From VXNE01 sp965261535 (GTDB taxonomy: Bacteria; Pseudomonadota; Gammaproteobacteria; Pseudomonadales; Azotimanducaceae), in assembly GCA_965261535.1 (NCBI GenBank), contig OZ253469.1, positions 1,054,001 through 1,118,000 of the forward strand: 64,000 nt of DNA, written 5' to 3'. Positions 49,818 through 59,056 of this stretch are shown in pieces. The notes below the pieces were generated by a model. It had not been told where the DNA came from and ran no database searches. It was given only the letters and a program-made list of their open reading frames with translations. The stretch's first letter is position 1, and each line of letters starts with the position of its first letter. Position numbers and translations under genes: made by a program.

Positions 49818-50813
49818 CTAAGCGACTTCCCGCGCGAGCCCCGCTTCGGTCAAATCGCGCCACAGCGCGTCGGGGATATCGCGCGAGAAGAGATCAAGGT
49901 TGGTGTCGACCTCTTCAATGGCCGAGACGCCCGGAATCACGGCCGCCACGGCGGCGTGTCGCAGCGGGTACTGCAAGGCCGCCGCGCGCGGGTCCACGCC
50001 GTGGGACTCGCACATGCGCCGGATCGCCTGGGCTTTCCGCCACAGGTGGTCCGGCGCCGGCTTGTAATCATAGGTTGCCCGCTGCCGATCATCGGTGGTG
50101 AGGATGCCCGAATTGTAGGGTCCGCCGATGATTATGGAGACCTTCCTTTCCAGGCACTTCGGCAGGAACGTGTCCAGCGGGTCCTGTTCCAGCAGAGTGA
50201 AACGGCCGGCGAGCAAGAAGCAATCGACATCCATCATGTCCAATAACCGGCTGCACACCTGCCACTCGTTGACGCCGAGACCGATGGCACGCACGACGCC
50301 CTGCTCGCGTAGCTCGCGCAATGCTGGCAGCGCGCCACTTCGCGCCGCGTCGAATATCCCCGGCTGCGCTTCGCCGTGGGTCCAGGTGTCGATGTCGTGG
50401 CAGAGCAGGATGTCGATGCGGTCGAGGCCCAACCGGTCGAGACTCGCTTGCATAGAGCGTTTCACCGCATCGAAGGAATAGTCGTAGCGTATGCCGAAAG
50501 GCTCGCGGTCCCGTGCGCGGGCGACTCGCTGACCCTCTTCCACCGCCACGAGCAAACGCCCGCTCTTGGTCGACAGGACGAACGCGTCCCGCGGCAACTC
50601 TCGCAGCACGCGGCCCACGCGCTTCTCGCTAAGACCGTGCCCGTAGAGTGGCGCCGTGTCGAAGTACCGAATGCCGCCGTCCCAGGCGCGACGCATGACC
50701 GTGGCGGCCTCTTCGTCGGCGATCAAATCACCCACCACGCCGAGCGGCGCGCCACCGAAGCCGAGTTCCGTCACGGCGATGTCGGTCCCGCCCATGTTTC
50801 GCGTCGCGATCAT
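49818..50813 (-). CDS. Aldo/keto reductase (D-threo-aldose 1-dehydrogenase/pyridoxal dehydrogenase-like)
   Basis: A 331-residue NAD(P)-dependent TIM-barrel oxidoreductase. The tetrad is visible: Asp in YFDTAPLYGHGLSE, the Tyr in the same block, Lys in LSTKSGRLL and His in DILLCHDID. LGFGGAPLGVVGDLI near the start and LQYPLRHAAVAAVIPGVS near the end are typical of the L-fucose/pyridoxal dehydrogenase branch. The ATG is at 50813, a few bases after the DUF6491-like gene, so it may be co-transcribed with it. Confidence 0.88.
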   Translation of the reverse strand: MIATRNMGGTDIAVTELGFGGAPLGVVGDLIADEEAATVMRRAWDGGIRYFDTAPLYGHGLSEKRVGRVLRELPRDAFVLSTKSGRLLVAVEEGQRVARARDREPFGIRYDYSFDAVKRSMQASLDRLGLDRIDILLCHDIDTWTHGEAQPGIFDAARSGALPALRELREQGVVRAIGLGVNEWQVCSRLLDMMDVDCFLLAGRFTLLEQDPLDTFLPKCLERKVSIIIGGPYNSGILTTDDRQRATYDYKPAPDHLWRKAQAIRRMCESHGVDPRAAALQYPLRHAAVAAVIPGVSAIEEVDTNLDLFSRDIPDALWRDLTEAGLAREVA

Positions 50814-50823
50814 TCGCGGGCCA

Positions 50824-51291
50824 TCAGCGCGCTTTCAGCGCTTCCTCGATGAAGGTGATCTGCTCCTCGGTGACAGGTTCAAACTTCGGAATTATGCAGC
50901 GCGGACCCCAGGCCCCATCGTCGAAGCCTATGCCGAAGCGTCCCTGAATCGTGTCGTTCGCGCAGATTTGTGACGAGCGGCGCTCAATGCGCGTGACGCC
51001 GTTCCTTCTCAAGCCCGGACAACGACGCTTGAACTGCACGACATACTTCTTGCCCCCGCGCAAATGAAACACGACGAAGCGGTCGCTCAAGACCTCCGTG
51101 CGATCAATACGCCCCGAAACAATGCAACGTCTTGTTTCGCTGTAATCGGCGTCGTCGGATCCCGCCAGGATTTCGGCAATGGTCGCGTCGACATCGCGCT
51201 CCTGACTCGACTCGTCCGCGGCGGCGACGATCCCGCACAAGATGAAAGCGACAGCAAGGACAGCGGGCCGCCGCACTACCCTCCCGTTCAC
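50824..51291 (-). CDS. Exported DUF6491-like protein (paralogue 1)
   Basis: 155 residues with a signal peptide (core LAVAFILCGIVAAADE). The mature part has DYSETRRCIVSGRIDRTEVLSD, a beta strand block VVFHLRGGKKYVVQFKRRCPGL and ICANDTIQG, with four cysteines that could form two disulfides. The GTG at 51291 overlaps the stop of the second paralogue (GTGA). The function is unknown. It is roughly 30% similar by eye to its neighbour, with the same cysteine order. Confidence 0.75.
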   Translation of the reverse strand: MNGRVVRRPAVLAVAFILCGIVAAADESSQERDVDATIAEILAGSDDADYSETRRCIVSGRIDRTEVLSDRFVVFHLRGGKKYVVQFKRRCPGLRRNGVTRIERRSSQICANDTIQGRFGIGFDDGAWGPRCIIPKFEPVTEEQITFIEEALKAR

Positions 51292-51755
51292 CGTTCGGAA
51301 CCCAGCCGGATACCCCGCGCGGCGCGCAGGCTTTCAACCTGCCCCTCGTCGATCTTCTCGAATTTGCCCAATACGCAATTCATGGAGCCCGGGAATCCCG
51401 AACGAGGCTGGCCGCGAAAGCGGTCATGCTCGCACACCCGGCGACCGTGAGATTCGACGGTGGGGATCGAGTCCCACGTCAAACCGCGGCAGGGACGCGA
51501 CAGGCGATTGAGCCAAATGCCCTTGCGTCCCCGAAACAGCAAGGTGCTTTCGTCAAGAACCTCCAGTCCGTCGTAGCTATTGGTGGCAATACAGTGCCTG
51601 CTGGTTCGATATTCATCCTCATCCAGCGGGTTGGCGAGGATCGCATCGACATCCAGCGGCGCGTCGTCGGCCGTCTGTTCATTGTCGTCGTCGGCGAACT
51701 GAAGCGACGCCAGACCCGCAGCCAACAGCGCGAGCGTCAACGTCATGCGGCGCAT
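51288..51755 (-). CDS. Exported DUF6491-like protein (paralogue 2)
   Basis: 155 residues. A signal peptide (LTLALLAAGLASLQFA) precedes an acidic segment, then DEYRTSRHCIATNSYDGLEVLDESTLLFRGRKGIWLNRLSRPCRGL and VCEHDRFRG, the same layout as paralogue 1. The ATG at 51755 has a strong AGGAGG. The pair arose by tandem duplication and is translationally coupled. The proteins are probably periplasmic; the function is unknown. Confidence 0.77.
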   Translation of the reverse strand: MRRMTLTLALLAAGLASLQFADDDNEQTADDAPLDVDAILANPLDEDEYRTSRHCIATNSYDGLEVLDESTLLFRGRKGIWLNRLSRPCRGLTWDSIPTVESHGRRVCEHDRFRGQPRSGFPGSMNCVLGKFEKIDEGQVESLRAARGIRLGSER

Positions 51756-51789
51756 GCGACCTCCTGGAAAGTCCCTGCTGCACCCGAGT

Positions 51790-53271
51790 TTACAGAGTTC
51801 CATAGCGCCGGGCCAAGTGTGCGAGGAAGGCGGCCGTGCCCAACGGAGCGCCTGTCGCCTCTTCAACAATCTGCGCGGTGGTTTTCGCGCATCCGTGCGC
51901 GTGGACGTTGCTTCTGAGCCAACCGACCAGCGCATCGAAATTCCCTGCATGAATCGCATCGGCAACGCCCGCCGCGCGCGCAGCCGCGAACAACTGCGCC
52001 GCCGTGAGCGCGCCCAGCGTGTACGTCGGAAAGTATCCGATCAAGCCGGTGAACCAATGTACGTCCTGCATGCAGCCGTCGCGGTCGTTTCCCGCGGTCG
52101 TGAGGCCCAGGTACTCCGTCATTTTCGCATCCCAGGCTTCTGGAATATCGGTCACGCGCATGGAGCCGTCGATCAGATCCTGTTCAAGTTCGTAGCGCAG
52201 AATGACGTGCAGCGGATACGTGACCTCGTCGGCCTCGACCCGGATGAAGTCACGCGCAACCCGGGTCGCGGCGCGATGCAGGTTTTCCGCCGACCAGGCC
52301 GGGTCATTGTCGTCGCAACCCAGGGACTCGCGCACGATGGGCGCCGCGAACCGCAGGAACTCGAGGCTCCGGCAAACCTGCATCTCCATCAGGAGCGACT
52401 GACTTTCGTGCAGCGCCATGCCGCCCGAACTTCCCACCGGCTGACGACGCCAATTGATCGGCAATCCCTGTTCGTACATCGCGTGACCGGTCTCGTGCAG
52501 CACGGCAAACATGGATTCGAGAAAGTCATACGGGTTATAGCGCGTCGTGATCCGCGTATCGTCCGGGTCGCCGCCGCAAAACGGGTGATGGCTCGTATCC
52601 AGTCGGCCACGTTCTAAATCGAATCCCAATCGTTGCATCAGGTTCCGTGCCAACGCCGCCTGTTTCGCATCGGTAAACGGTCCCGGCATCGGCAACGGCT
52701 CGTGCTGCGCACCGAGCGCCGCTTCGATCACCGGCGGCAGCGCTCCCTTCAATTGATCGAAGATCGGACCGATCACCGACCGGCACATTCCCGGCTCGAA
52801 TCCATCCATCAGCGCATCGTAGGGGTCCATTCCCAGGGCGGATCCCAGGTGCTCCGCCCGCCGGCGATTGAGTTCGACGACCCGGCTCAAGGGTTCCACC
52901 ATGGCGTTCCAATCGTTTTCCGCGCGCCGTACGCGCCACGCCTGCTCGCAACGCGCCGTTTCGCGGCTGAACTCCACGACGAGTTCTTCCGGCAAGGCGC
53001 GCGCACGGCGCCATATGCGCTGAATTTCGCGCGCGTTGGCGCGCTCCCATTCATCGAGTTCCGTCTCTTCCGAAGCCGCATCGGCCCATTCGCCAATGCG
53101 CGCGTCGGAAATCATCGTGTGCACGACACCCGCAAGCGTCGCCAGAGACTCCGCGCGGCCCGGCCCGCCGCCCCGAGGCATCATCACCGCTTCGTCCCAC
53201 GACAGCATCGCCTGCGCATGCTGCAAATCGCCGATTTTTGCGAACTGCCGGTGCAATGCTCGATAGCTCAT
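51790..53271 (-). CDS. M32-family carboxypeptidase (Taq type)
   Basis: A 493-residue zinc metallopeptidase. The active site HETGHAMYEQ puts His259, Glu260 and His263 in place, and the third ligand is in ALHESQSLLMEMQ. DTSHHPFCGGDPDDTRITTRYN and YPLHVILRYELEQDLIDG are further M32 signatures. It removes C-terminal residues from peptides in the cytoplasm. I start at the ATG at 53271, ignoring 23 upstream codons. Confidence 0.94.
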   Translation of the reverse strand: MSYRALHRQFAKIGDLQHAQAMLSWDEAVMMPRGGGPGRAESLATLAGVVHTMISDARIGEWADAASEETELDEWERANAREIQRIWRRARALPEELVVEFSRETARCEQAWRVRRAENDWNAMVEPLSRVVELNRRRAEHLGSALGMDPYDALMDGFEPGMCRSVIGPIFDQLKGALPPVIEAALGAQHEPLPMPGPFTDAKQAALARNLMQRLGFDLERGRLDTSHHPFCGGDPDDTRITTRYNPYDFLESMFAVLHETGHAMYEQGLPINWRRQPVGSSGGMALHESQSLLMEMQVCRSLEFLRFAAPIVRESLGCDDNDPAWSAENLHRAATRVARDFIRVEADEVTYPLHVILRYELEQDLIDGSMRVTDIPEAWDAKMTEYLGLTTAGNDRDGCMQDVHWFTGLIGYFPTYTLGALTAAQLFAAARAAGVADAIHAGNFDALVGWLRSNVHAHGCAKTTAQIVEEATGAPLGTAAFLAHLARRYGTL

Positions 53272-53296
53272 GGGGAAATCCGCCTGAAAGCCGATG

Positions 53297-54484
53297 TCAT
53301 CGCAGGCGATCCACAGCGCGCAACGCAGCGCCCGCGACACGCGGGAAGCGGGTATAGGCGCTGGGAGAAGCGGCCCCGCTATTCACAGTCATCGCCACCG
53401 CAAGGTTGCGCGATGGATCGCAAAACGCACCGCTACTGCCGTAGCCATAGTGGCCGAAGGCGGCCGGTACGCGGGTACCGAGAACGAATGCGCGGTGATA
53501 GCCCAACCGCCACTGCATCGGCACGAACAAGACCTTGTCGCGACCGCGATTCTGGACCTGACCGATCTCGGTTACGGTGGCGCGCGACAACAGGCGCACA
53601 CCATCGAGTTCGCCTCCGTTTGCAATCATGGCGTACATCTTCGCCAACGACCGCGCGGTAAAGTGGCCGTTCGCGGCCGGTATCACCGCGGCGGCCACCG
53701 CATCGTCGTTCCAATCGAAGGGTTCCGAGAAGGGCATCATCGAAGCCCGGAACTCGGGCAGCTCGACACCGACCACGGTCAGCGCCGCCTCGATGCGTTC
53801 CCTCAATGTCGCGCGCCAATCGTCAGTCGACGGACTCCGTGGCTCCACCGGCACGTCCAGCAACACCGCCCGGCGCGCCATGGCTTCTGCGGGCATGCTT
53901 ATGAACATGCCCTCGAGGTTCAGCGGCTCGATCAATTCCTCTTGCAGCACGCGCTGAAACGACCGCTGCCCGATCGCCTCGATCAGACCGCCGATCAGCC
54001 AGCCATAGGTCAATCCGTGGTAGCCATGCGTGGCGCCCGGCGTGTGCACGGGCGCGGCGTTCGCGACCACTTGTTTCATATGCTCCCAATCGAGCATCTC
54101 GGCGGGGTGTTCGACCATATCCCCGATTCGATAGAGCCCGCCTTCATGGCACAGCAGTTGACGGACGGTAATGGCGTTCTTGCCTTGCGCACCAAACTCC
54201 GGCCAATGTTTCGAGACGGGGTCGTCGTAGGCCACGCGTCCCTGGTCAACCAGGATATGCAGCAGCGTTGAAGCCACGCCCTTGGTGGTGGAAAAAGACA
54301 GGCAGACGGTGTCCTCGCACCAGGGGCTGCCCACGCCGTCCCGCGTGCCGCCCCAGAGGTCTGCCACGCATCGTCCGCGATGGTACACGCAGACCGCGGC
54401 GCCGCCGTGGCCTGTCCTGGGAATTGCCCGCCGCAGCGACGACGCGACCTCCGCGTAGTCCGGATGGATGGTTCCTTTCAACAT
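53297..54484 (-). CDS. Serine beta-lactamase-like esterase (family VIII, EstB type)
   Basis: A 395-residue class C-like hydrolase. The nucleophile motif is SFSTTKG (Ser65, Lys68) and the Tyr motif lies in HGYHGLTYGWLIGG; HYGYGSSG near the C-terminus stands in place of KTG. LLCHEGGLYRI and VCVYHRGRCVADLWGG are typical of family VIII carboxylesterases. There is no signal peptide, so it is probably cytoplasmic with esterase rather than beta-lactamase activity. It lies 25 bases upstream of the M32 peptidase gene. Confidence 0.87.
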   Translation of the reverse strand: MLKGTIHPDYAEVASSLRRAIPRTGHGGAAVCVYHRGRCVADLWGGTRDGVGSPWCEDTVCLSFSTTKGVASTLLHILVDQGRVAYDDPVSKHWPEFGAQGKNAITVRQLLCHEGGLYRIGDMVEHPAEMLDWEHMKQVVANAAPVHTPGATHGYHGLTYGWLIGGLIEAIGQRSFQRVLQEELIEPLNLEGMFISMPAEAMARRAVLLDVPVEPRSPSTDDWRATLRERIEAALTVVGVELPEFRASMMPFSEPFDWNDDAVAAAVIPAANGHFTARSLAKMYAMIANGGELDGVRLLSRATVTEIGQVQNRGRDKVLFVPMQWRLGYHRAFVLGTRVPAAFGHYGYGSSGAFCDPSRNLAVAMTVNSGAASPSAYTRFPRVAGAALRAVDRLR

Positions 54485-54719
54485 GACACCCTTCCAATCG
54501 TCCGACGCGAGAGTTTCCCATGGAAACCGCCCAAAGTCGCGCAGGAAGTGAGGTCGCGCCGGCCCGCCCGTCGCTGACCTCTATGGGGCGCAATGCCGAT
54601 TGCAAATAGGCCCTTTGCTGAACGGGCCAGTCGCCCCCGCGGCCAAAAGGTCGTCGACGAGGCAACCGCTCAGCAGTCGCCTGGGCAAACATTCTCAGGG
54701 ATGCCAGGCGCCGTTGGCC

Positions 54720-55223
54720 TCAATGGTCGAGGTCGCCGAACAGCCCAGCGGCGACTTCGTCCGCGAGCCGTCGTAGTTTGGCTGCGCGATCGGTATTTTC
54801 AGGATTCAGGTCGTCGTGGAGTTCACAGCGCCATCCCCGAAGGAGATGGAGGACGCGGTCGAAAGGAACAAGGGGCGTCAGGAGACTGGGATCGTCGGGA
54901 TTTTTGGCAGACGCGGGTTTAACGAGTTGCTCGCGGTCGAGTGCCCCTTTTGCGACGGCGAGGTCTTCGAACGGAACCGGATCGGACTCGCCGAAGCCGA
55001 CGAGGACCACGTCGCGGCCGGCGTGATGCGAGATGTGCACAAGTATGCAGCCCGACGTTGCCACGAGCGCTGCGGAGATGAATGCATGCTTGTCGGGAAT
55101 GTCGTCGTCGTAGGCCACAACTCTGACCTCCCAGCCATCGCCAAGGCCATCGGCAACCTGATGCCGAAAGCACTCGACTGCATCGGGCCGGTTCCAATCT
55201 TTCGAGGAGCAGTCGATGAGCAT
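54720..55223 (-). CDS. Acidic protein of unknown function, candidate immunity protein
   Basis: About 167 residues, acidic, with no signal peptide. It begins MLIDCSSKDWNRPDAVECFR and has a hydrophobic strand pair (FISAALVATSGCILVHIS, VVLVGFGESDPV). I recognise no family. The ATG at 55223 is seven bases after the stop of a fragment that looks like the tip of a polymorphic toxin on the same strand. Immunity genes sit exactly there, which is the only basis for the suggested role. The remaining 235 bases towards 54485 hold no gene. Confidence 0.5.
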   Translation of the reverse strand: MLIDCSSKDWNRPDAVECFRHQVADGLGDGWEVRVVAYDDDIPDKHAFISAALVATSGCILVHISHHAGRDVVLVGFGESDPVPFEDLAVAKGALDREQLVKPASAKNPDDPSLLTPLVPFDRVLHLLRGWRCELHDDLNPENTDRAAKLRRLADEVAAGLFGDLDH

Positions 55224-55230
55224 CAGCGGC

Positions 55231-55530
55231 CTACTGCGTCCAGACCGGAGCGCGCGGAATCGGAACACCGCGGGCGCGGAGGTACACCAGTTCACGGAAC
55301 AGCCAAGTGCCGGGCCGGACAAGTCGCGGGTTCACGGAGAGGACGAAACAGTCGCCAGCCCTGTTCATCTCATTCAGGAAGTGTCGGCTGGCCGCTCACG
55401 CCGTGGTGGGTCCCATCACCGCCCACGCGGTGGGACCGACATCGAAGCGTCTAGCCCCGAGTTTGTCGGAGAGCGTAATGTACCCCGGGAAGTGGCCCAG
55501 GACCGTGGCGCTGCTCAAGCGAGTCTCGCC
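55231..55530 (-). pseudogene. C-terminal tip of an Rhs/polymorphic-type toxin (orphan fragment)
   Basis: A 100-codon frame between stops. LGHFPGYITLSDKLGARRFDVGPTAWAVM, then AASRHFLNEMNRAGDCFVLS and RPGTWLFRELVYLRARG, follow the layout of a toxin tip seen at the ends of Rhs and hemagglutinin-like proteins (GARxFDI...WAAN.KFLD...GD.I.LS...GTWF..EL.YL...G). A TGA at 55396 falls where relatives have Trp, so the frame is broken. No start and no Rhs core are nearby; it would be an orphan tip. Recognition is by pattern only. Confidence 0.45.
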
Positions 55531-55739
55531 TCAAGCCGAATGTCGCATCGAGTGTACTGCAATTCAAGCGGCGGCATGAATGCGATAATGACGCGTTGTG
55601 CCTTGGCCTGGAGCGTATCTTTGCGTGCGAAATGTAGTGCGCGAGAAATGCGTCGACCAGAAAGCGGGCACGTCCTCCACTGGTCGTGATAGGGCATAAT
55701 TCGTAAGGCCGACTGCTTCCCTGCCCGACCACCCCGCAC

Positions 55740-58187
55740 ATGACGACAGCATTCAAAGGACTTCGCGTTGTGGACCTCTCCGACCGGCTGTCCGGCGCGT
55801 TCGCTGCGCGCCTGTTCGGCGATTTCGGAGCCGACGTGATATTGGCGGAGCCCCCGGAAGGCCACCCGCTGCGTTTCGAGCCGCCGTTTCTGGACAACCG
55901 ACCCGGCATCGAGCGCAGCGTCGCGCACGCCTATGCGAACTGGAACAAACGCTCCATCATCGTTGACGGCACGGACGCGCTCGATGCCCTGATCGGAACC
56001 GCGGATGTCATCATCACTACCCGCGATACGTTGGCCGGAACGCCGTTGTCGGATTCGCTCGCAAAGCTTCCGCCCGACGCCGTACACCTTTGCATCACGC
56101 CGCACGGTCTCGAAGATCCCCTGACGAAGCGAGCGGGAAATAACCTTACCGCGAGCGCCCGCGTCGGCTGGTCCTTCATCAATGGCAATCGCGACGAGCC
56201 TCCGTTGCGAATGCCGTTGGACCAGGCCGGGATTGTCGGCGGCGTGACCGGTTTCATCGCCGCGGCGGCCGCCCTGCGTCGCCGCAACGCCCACCGTGTC
56301 GCCGAACGCGTAGATGTGAGCGAAGCCGAAGCGTTCGCATTGACGGTGCATCCCTGGGGCGTCGCCGCCGTATACCAGGATCAGGGCACGACAGTGGGAC
56401 CGGTCGGCGGTCGGCGACGCGGCCAGCCTGGACCACTATGGGATCTCGCGGACGGCCGCATGGCTTTCGCAGTGGGTGACTTCCGCAACTGGACGCAGGC
56501 GATGGAAGCAATCGACCTGGCGGACATCGGTCGGCGCGAGGAACTTGTGCCGGACATTGGACGACATTCCCAGGACCTGCGGGAAGTGCGCCAAGCCATG
56601 ACCCGAACACTCCCGGCGCTCGAACGCTGGACGGTATTCCACGCGCTGGCGGAGTTGCGGTGCGTCGTAGGCGTCATGCAGGACATCGACGACATCGTCA
56701 ACAATGCGCAACTCGTCGCCCGCGAATTCATCGTGAAGACGCGCATCGAAGACAGACCTGTCCGCGCCGCCGGCGCGCCGGCCAGGCTTTATCCGAGTCC
56801 CTGGCAGCTTCGCCGTGCCGCGCCCGGTCTCGACGCGCACCGCGACGAGATCAAGACGGAGGCTCCTCTGGCGGCGAGGACCGCCTCCGAGGCCAGTGTC
56901 GACGCCAATCGCCCACAACACGGGGGTGGGACCCCGCTCGACGCTGGGCCGCTCAAGGGCGTCCGGGTGCTGAGTTTCAGTCAAGCGTGGTCCGGCGCAT
57001 TCGCCTCCGAGCTGCTCGCCTTCCTGGGAGCGGATGTGGTACAGGTCGCCTCGCCACGTCGACCCGACGTGTTTCGGCGCGTGCACAACCGGGTGCCCTC
57101 GGGAGTCGCCAGGCCAGATCGAGTACAGCATCCGCTGAACACCCAGGGCCTGTACAACTCCGTGAACCTGCACAAGCGCGAGGTGACCATCGATCTCAAG
57201 AATCCGCGCGGCCGGGAGATTCTCTGGCGGCTGCTGCCGCGATTCGACATCCTCGTAGACAACTTCCGCCCGGCCGTGATGCCGTCGTGGGGCATCACGC
57301 TGGAGAAACTACACCGACTTCGACCCGGCATGATCTGGGCATCCGTTTCCGCCTACGGCGAGGACGGTCCCTATCGGGAGTATCCGGGCAACGGCACGAC
57401 CACGGAGCCGATGGCCGGCTTTTCGTCGCTGCACGGCTACGAGGGCGACGCGGGCAAGAATTCGGGCGGCCTGTATCCCGATCCCGTCGCCGGCTATTTT
57501 CTTGCTGCGACGATCATGGCCGCGCTGAGCCACCGGGATCGCACAGGCGAGGCGCAGCGCGTGGACCTGTCGATGATGGAAGCCGTCGCGGTAGTCTGCG
57601 GAGAGGCGATGGTCGAATACGATGCCACGCACGCCCTGCCCCGCCCACAGGGCAACCACCACGGACGAATCGCCCCGCACAACAACTATCAGACCCGGGG
57701 CGGAGAGTGGCTCGCGCTGGCCGCCGAAACCGATGTCGCCTGGGGCGCGCTGACCGCGCACATCGCCGATCCCCGCCTCGAGGATCCGCGCTTTTCCACC
57801 ATGGCATTGCGAAAGGAAAACGAAACGGAGTTGGACGCGCTCATCGGCGAGTGGTGCAAGGAACAGGACGCCGCAGATGCCCAGCGCGCCCTCGGCAACC
57901 TCGGTATCGCCGCCGCGAGGGTCGTCCCGCTATACGAATTGTACTCCCGACCCGATCCGCGCTTTCTCGCATCGGGGTTCATTTCCGCCGTCGATCACCC
58001 GGAGACCGGCAAGACGTGGCTGCCGGGCCGCCCCTGGCGATTCTCCTGGGGACCTTCGACCCCGATCAGTCCCGCCCCTTGCGTCGGTCAGCACAGCCGG
58101 GAGGTGCTAAACGAAGAACTGGGTATTGACGACAGCGAGTACGAAGCGCTTGTGACCGCCGGAGTCACCGGCACGCTCGACGACTGA
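55740..58187 (+). CDS. Tandem-fused CaiB/BaiF family CoA-transferase
   Basis: 815 residues made of two class III CoA-transferase copies. Copy 1 (about 1-370) opens FKGLRVVDLSDRLSGAFAARLFGDFGADVI and has the catalytic-Asp segment LDQAGIVGGVTGFIAA. Copy 2 (about 400-815) opens LKGVRVLSFSQAWSGAFASELLAFLGADVV and has YPDPVAGYFLAATIMAAL, then EAQRVDLSMMEAV. Copy 2 is the closer match to active enzymes (NLHKREVTIDLKNPRGREI, DNFRPAVM). Normal members are about 400 residues and form interlocked dimers. The substrate is unknown. The ATG is at 55740. Confidence 0.88.
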   Translation: MTTAFKGLRVVDLSDRLSGAFAARLFGDFGADVILAEPPEGHPLRFEPPFLDNRPGIERSVAHAYANWNKRSIIVDGTDALDALIGTADVIITTRDTLAGTPLSDSLAKLPPDAVHLCITPHGLEDPLTKRAGNNLTASARVGWSFINGNRDEPPLRMPLDQAGIVGGVTGFIAAAAALRRRNAHRVAERVDVSEAEAFALTVHPWGVAAVYQDQGTTVGPVGGRRRGQPGPLWDLADGRMAFAVGDFRNWTQAMEAIDLADIGRREELVPDIGRHSQDLREVRQAMTRTLPALERWTVFHALAELRCVVGVMQDIDDIVNNAQLVAREFIVKTRIEDRPVRAAGAPARLYPSPWQLRRAAPGLDAHRDEIKTEAPLAARTASEASVDANRPQHGGGTPLDAGPLKGVRVLSFSQAWSGAFASELLAFLGADVVQVASPRRPDVFRRVHNRVPSGVARPDRVQHPLNTQGLYNSVNLHKREVTIDLKNPRGREILWRLLPRFDILVDNFRPAVMPSWGITLEKLHRLRPGMIWASVSAYGEDGPYREYPGNGTTTEPMAGFSSLHGYEGDAGKNSGGLYPDPVAGYFLAATIMAALSHRDRTGEAQRVDLSMMEAVAVVCGEAMVEYDATHALPRPQGNHHGRIAPHNNYQTRGGEWLALAAETDVAWGALTAHIADPRLEDPRFSTMALRKENETELDALIGEWCKEQDAADAQRALGNLGIAAARVVPLYELYSRPDPRFLASGFISAVDHPETGKTWLPGRPWRFSWGPSTPISPAPCVGQHSREVLNEELGIDDSEYEALVTAGVTGTLDD

Positions 58188-58194
58188 GGCACCC

Positions 58195-58968
58195 CTAGGT
58201 TCCGGTGAACTTCGCGTCTCGCTTTTCGCGAAACGCCCGGGCGCCTTCCGCCGCATCGTGGGTCTGCGATGCCGCAGCCTGCAACCGCGCTTCCAGGTCG
58301 ATCTGTTGCTCGTAGGAGTTGTGCCAGGTGGACCAGTACGCGTGACGGATCATCGCTAGCGATTTTGGTCCCGCGGCGAGCTTTCGGGCGATTTGCATTG
58401 CTCCCTGCCTGAGGGCGTCGTTGTCGTCGAACAACCTGTTCACCAAGCCCCACTCGAACGCCCGCTCGGCCGGCAGCCGTTCGGCGAGCAGGGAGAGTTC
58501 CATCGCCCTGCTCCAGCCGATGCGCCTCGGAAGTATGAAGGTCGCGCCACCGTCCGGCACCAATCCGACGCGCGCGAACGCCTGCAGAAAGTAGGCGCTT
58601 TTGGATGCGCAGACAATGTCTCCCGTCAAGGCGAAACTCATGCCGACACCGGCAGCCGGTCCGTTTACCGCAGTGACGATGGGCATGGGGAGATCGCGCC
58701 ATTCCAACAGGATCGGATGGTAGGCGTCGCGCAGTCTATTGCGGCGCCTTTTCGATCTTTCGGAGAGATCGGCGCCAGAGCAAAAACCGCGCCCCGCGCC
58801 GGTGATCAAGAAGCACCGCACCTCGGTTCCCCGAGACCGAATCTCACGGACAACATCGCCCATACCTTCCAGCATGGCGTCGTCGACGGCGTTCAGCGCC
58901 TCGGGGCGATTCAAAGTCATCACCGCGACGGCGCCATGGATGTCGAGCGATACGCTGTTGAATTCCAT
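58195..58968 (-). CDS. Enoyl-CoA hydratase/isomerase
   Basis: A 257-residue crotonase. VMTLNRPEALNAVDDAMLEGM, LITGAGRGFCSGADL (oxyanion hole), NGPAAGVGMSFALTGDIVCAS and VGLVPDGGATFILPRRIG, in which the Asp of the PaaG-like PDGG is present, while the classical first Glu of hydratases is replaced by Gly. Isomerase or hydratase activity is possible. I start at the ATG at 58968. It converges with the CoA-transferase gene (7-base gap), consistent with a shared CoA-ester route. Confidence 0.9.
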   Translation of the reverse strand: MEFNSVSLDIHGAVAVMTLNRPEALNAVDDAMLEGMGDVVREIRSRGTEVRCFLITGAGRGFCSGADLSERSKRRRNRLRDAYHPILLEWRDLPMPIVTAVNGPAAGVGMSFALTGDIVCASKSAYFLQAFARVGLVPDGGATFILPRRIGWSRAMELSLLAERLPAERAFEWGLVNRLFDDNDALRQGAMQIARKLAAGPKSLAMIRHAYWSTWHNSYEQQIDLEARLQAAASQTHDAAEGARAFREKRDAKFTGT

Positions 58969-59056
58969 GGCGGCCCCTTCTGCACAATGCCGCAAGGCAC
59001 TCTACCATGCTGCAACGGCACAGCGCGACGACGCGCGTTTCTGCAATAATCGGACA

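Noticed and set aside
55216..55689. A 157-codon plus-strand frame opposite the toxin tip
   Set aside because: It is the complement of the toxin-like frame, with a low-complexity Arg/Ser/Gly composition and no recognisable features.
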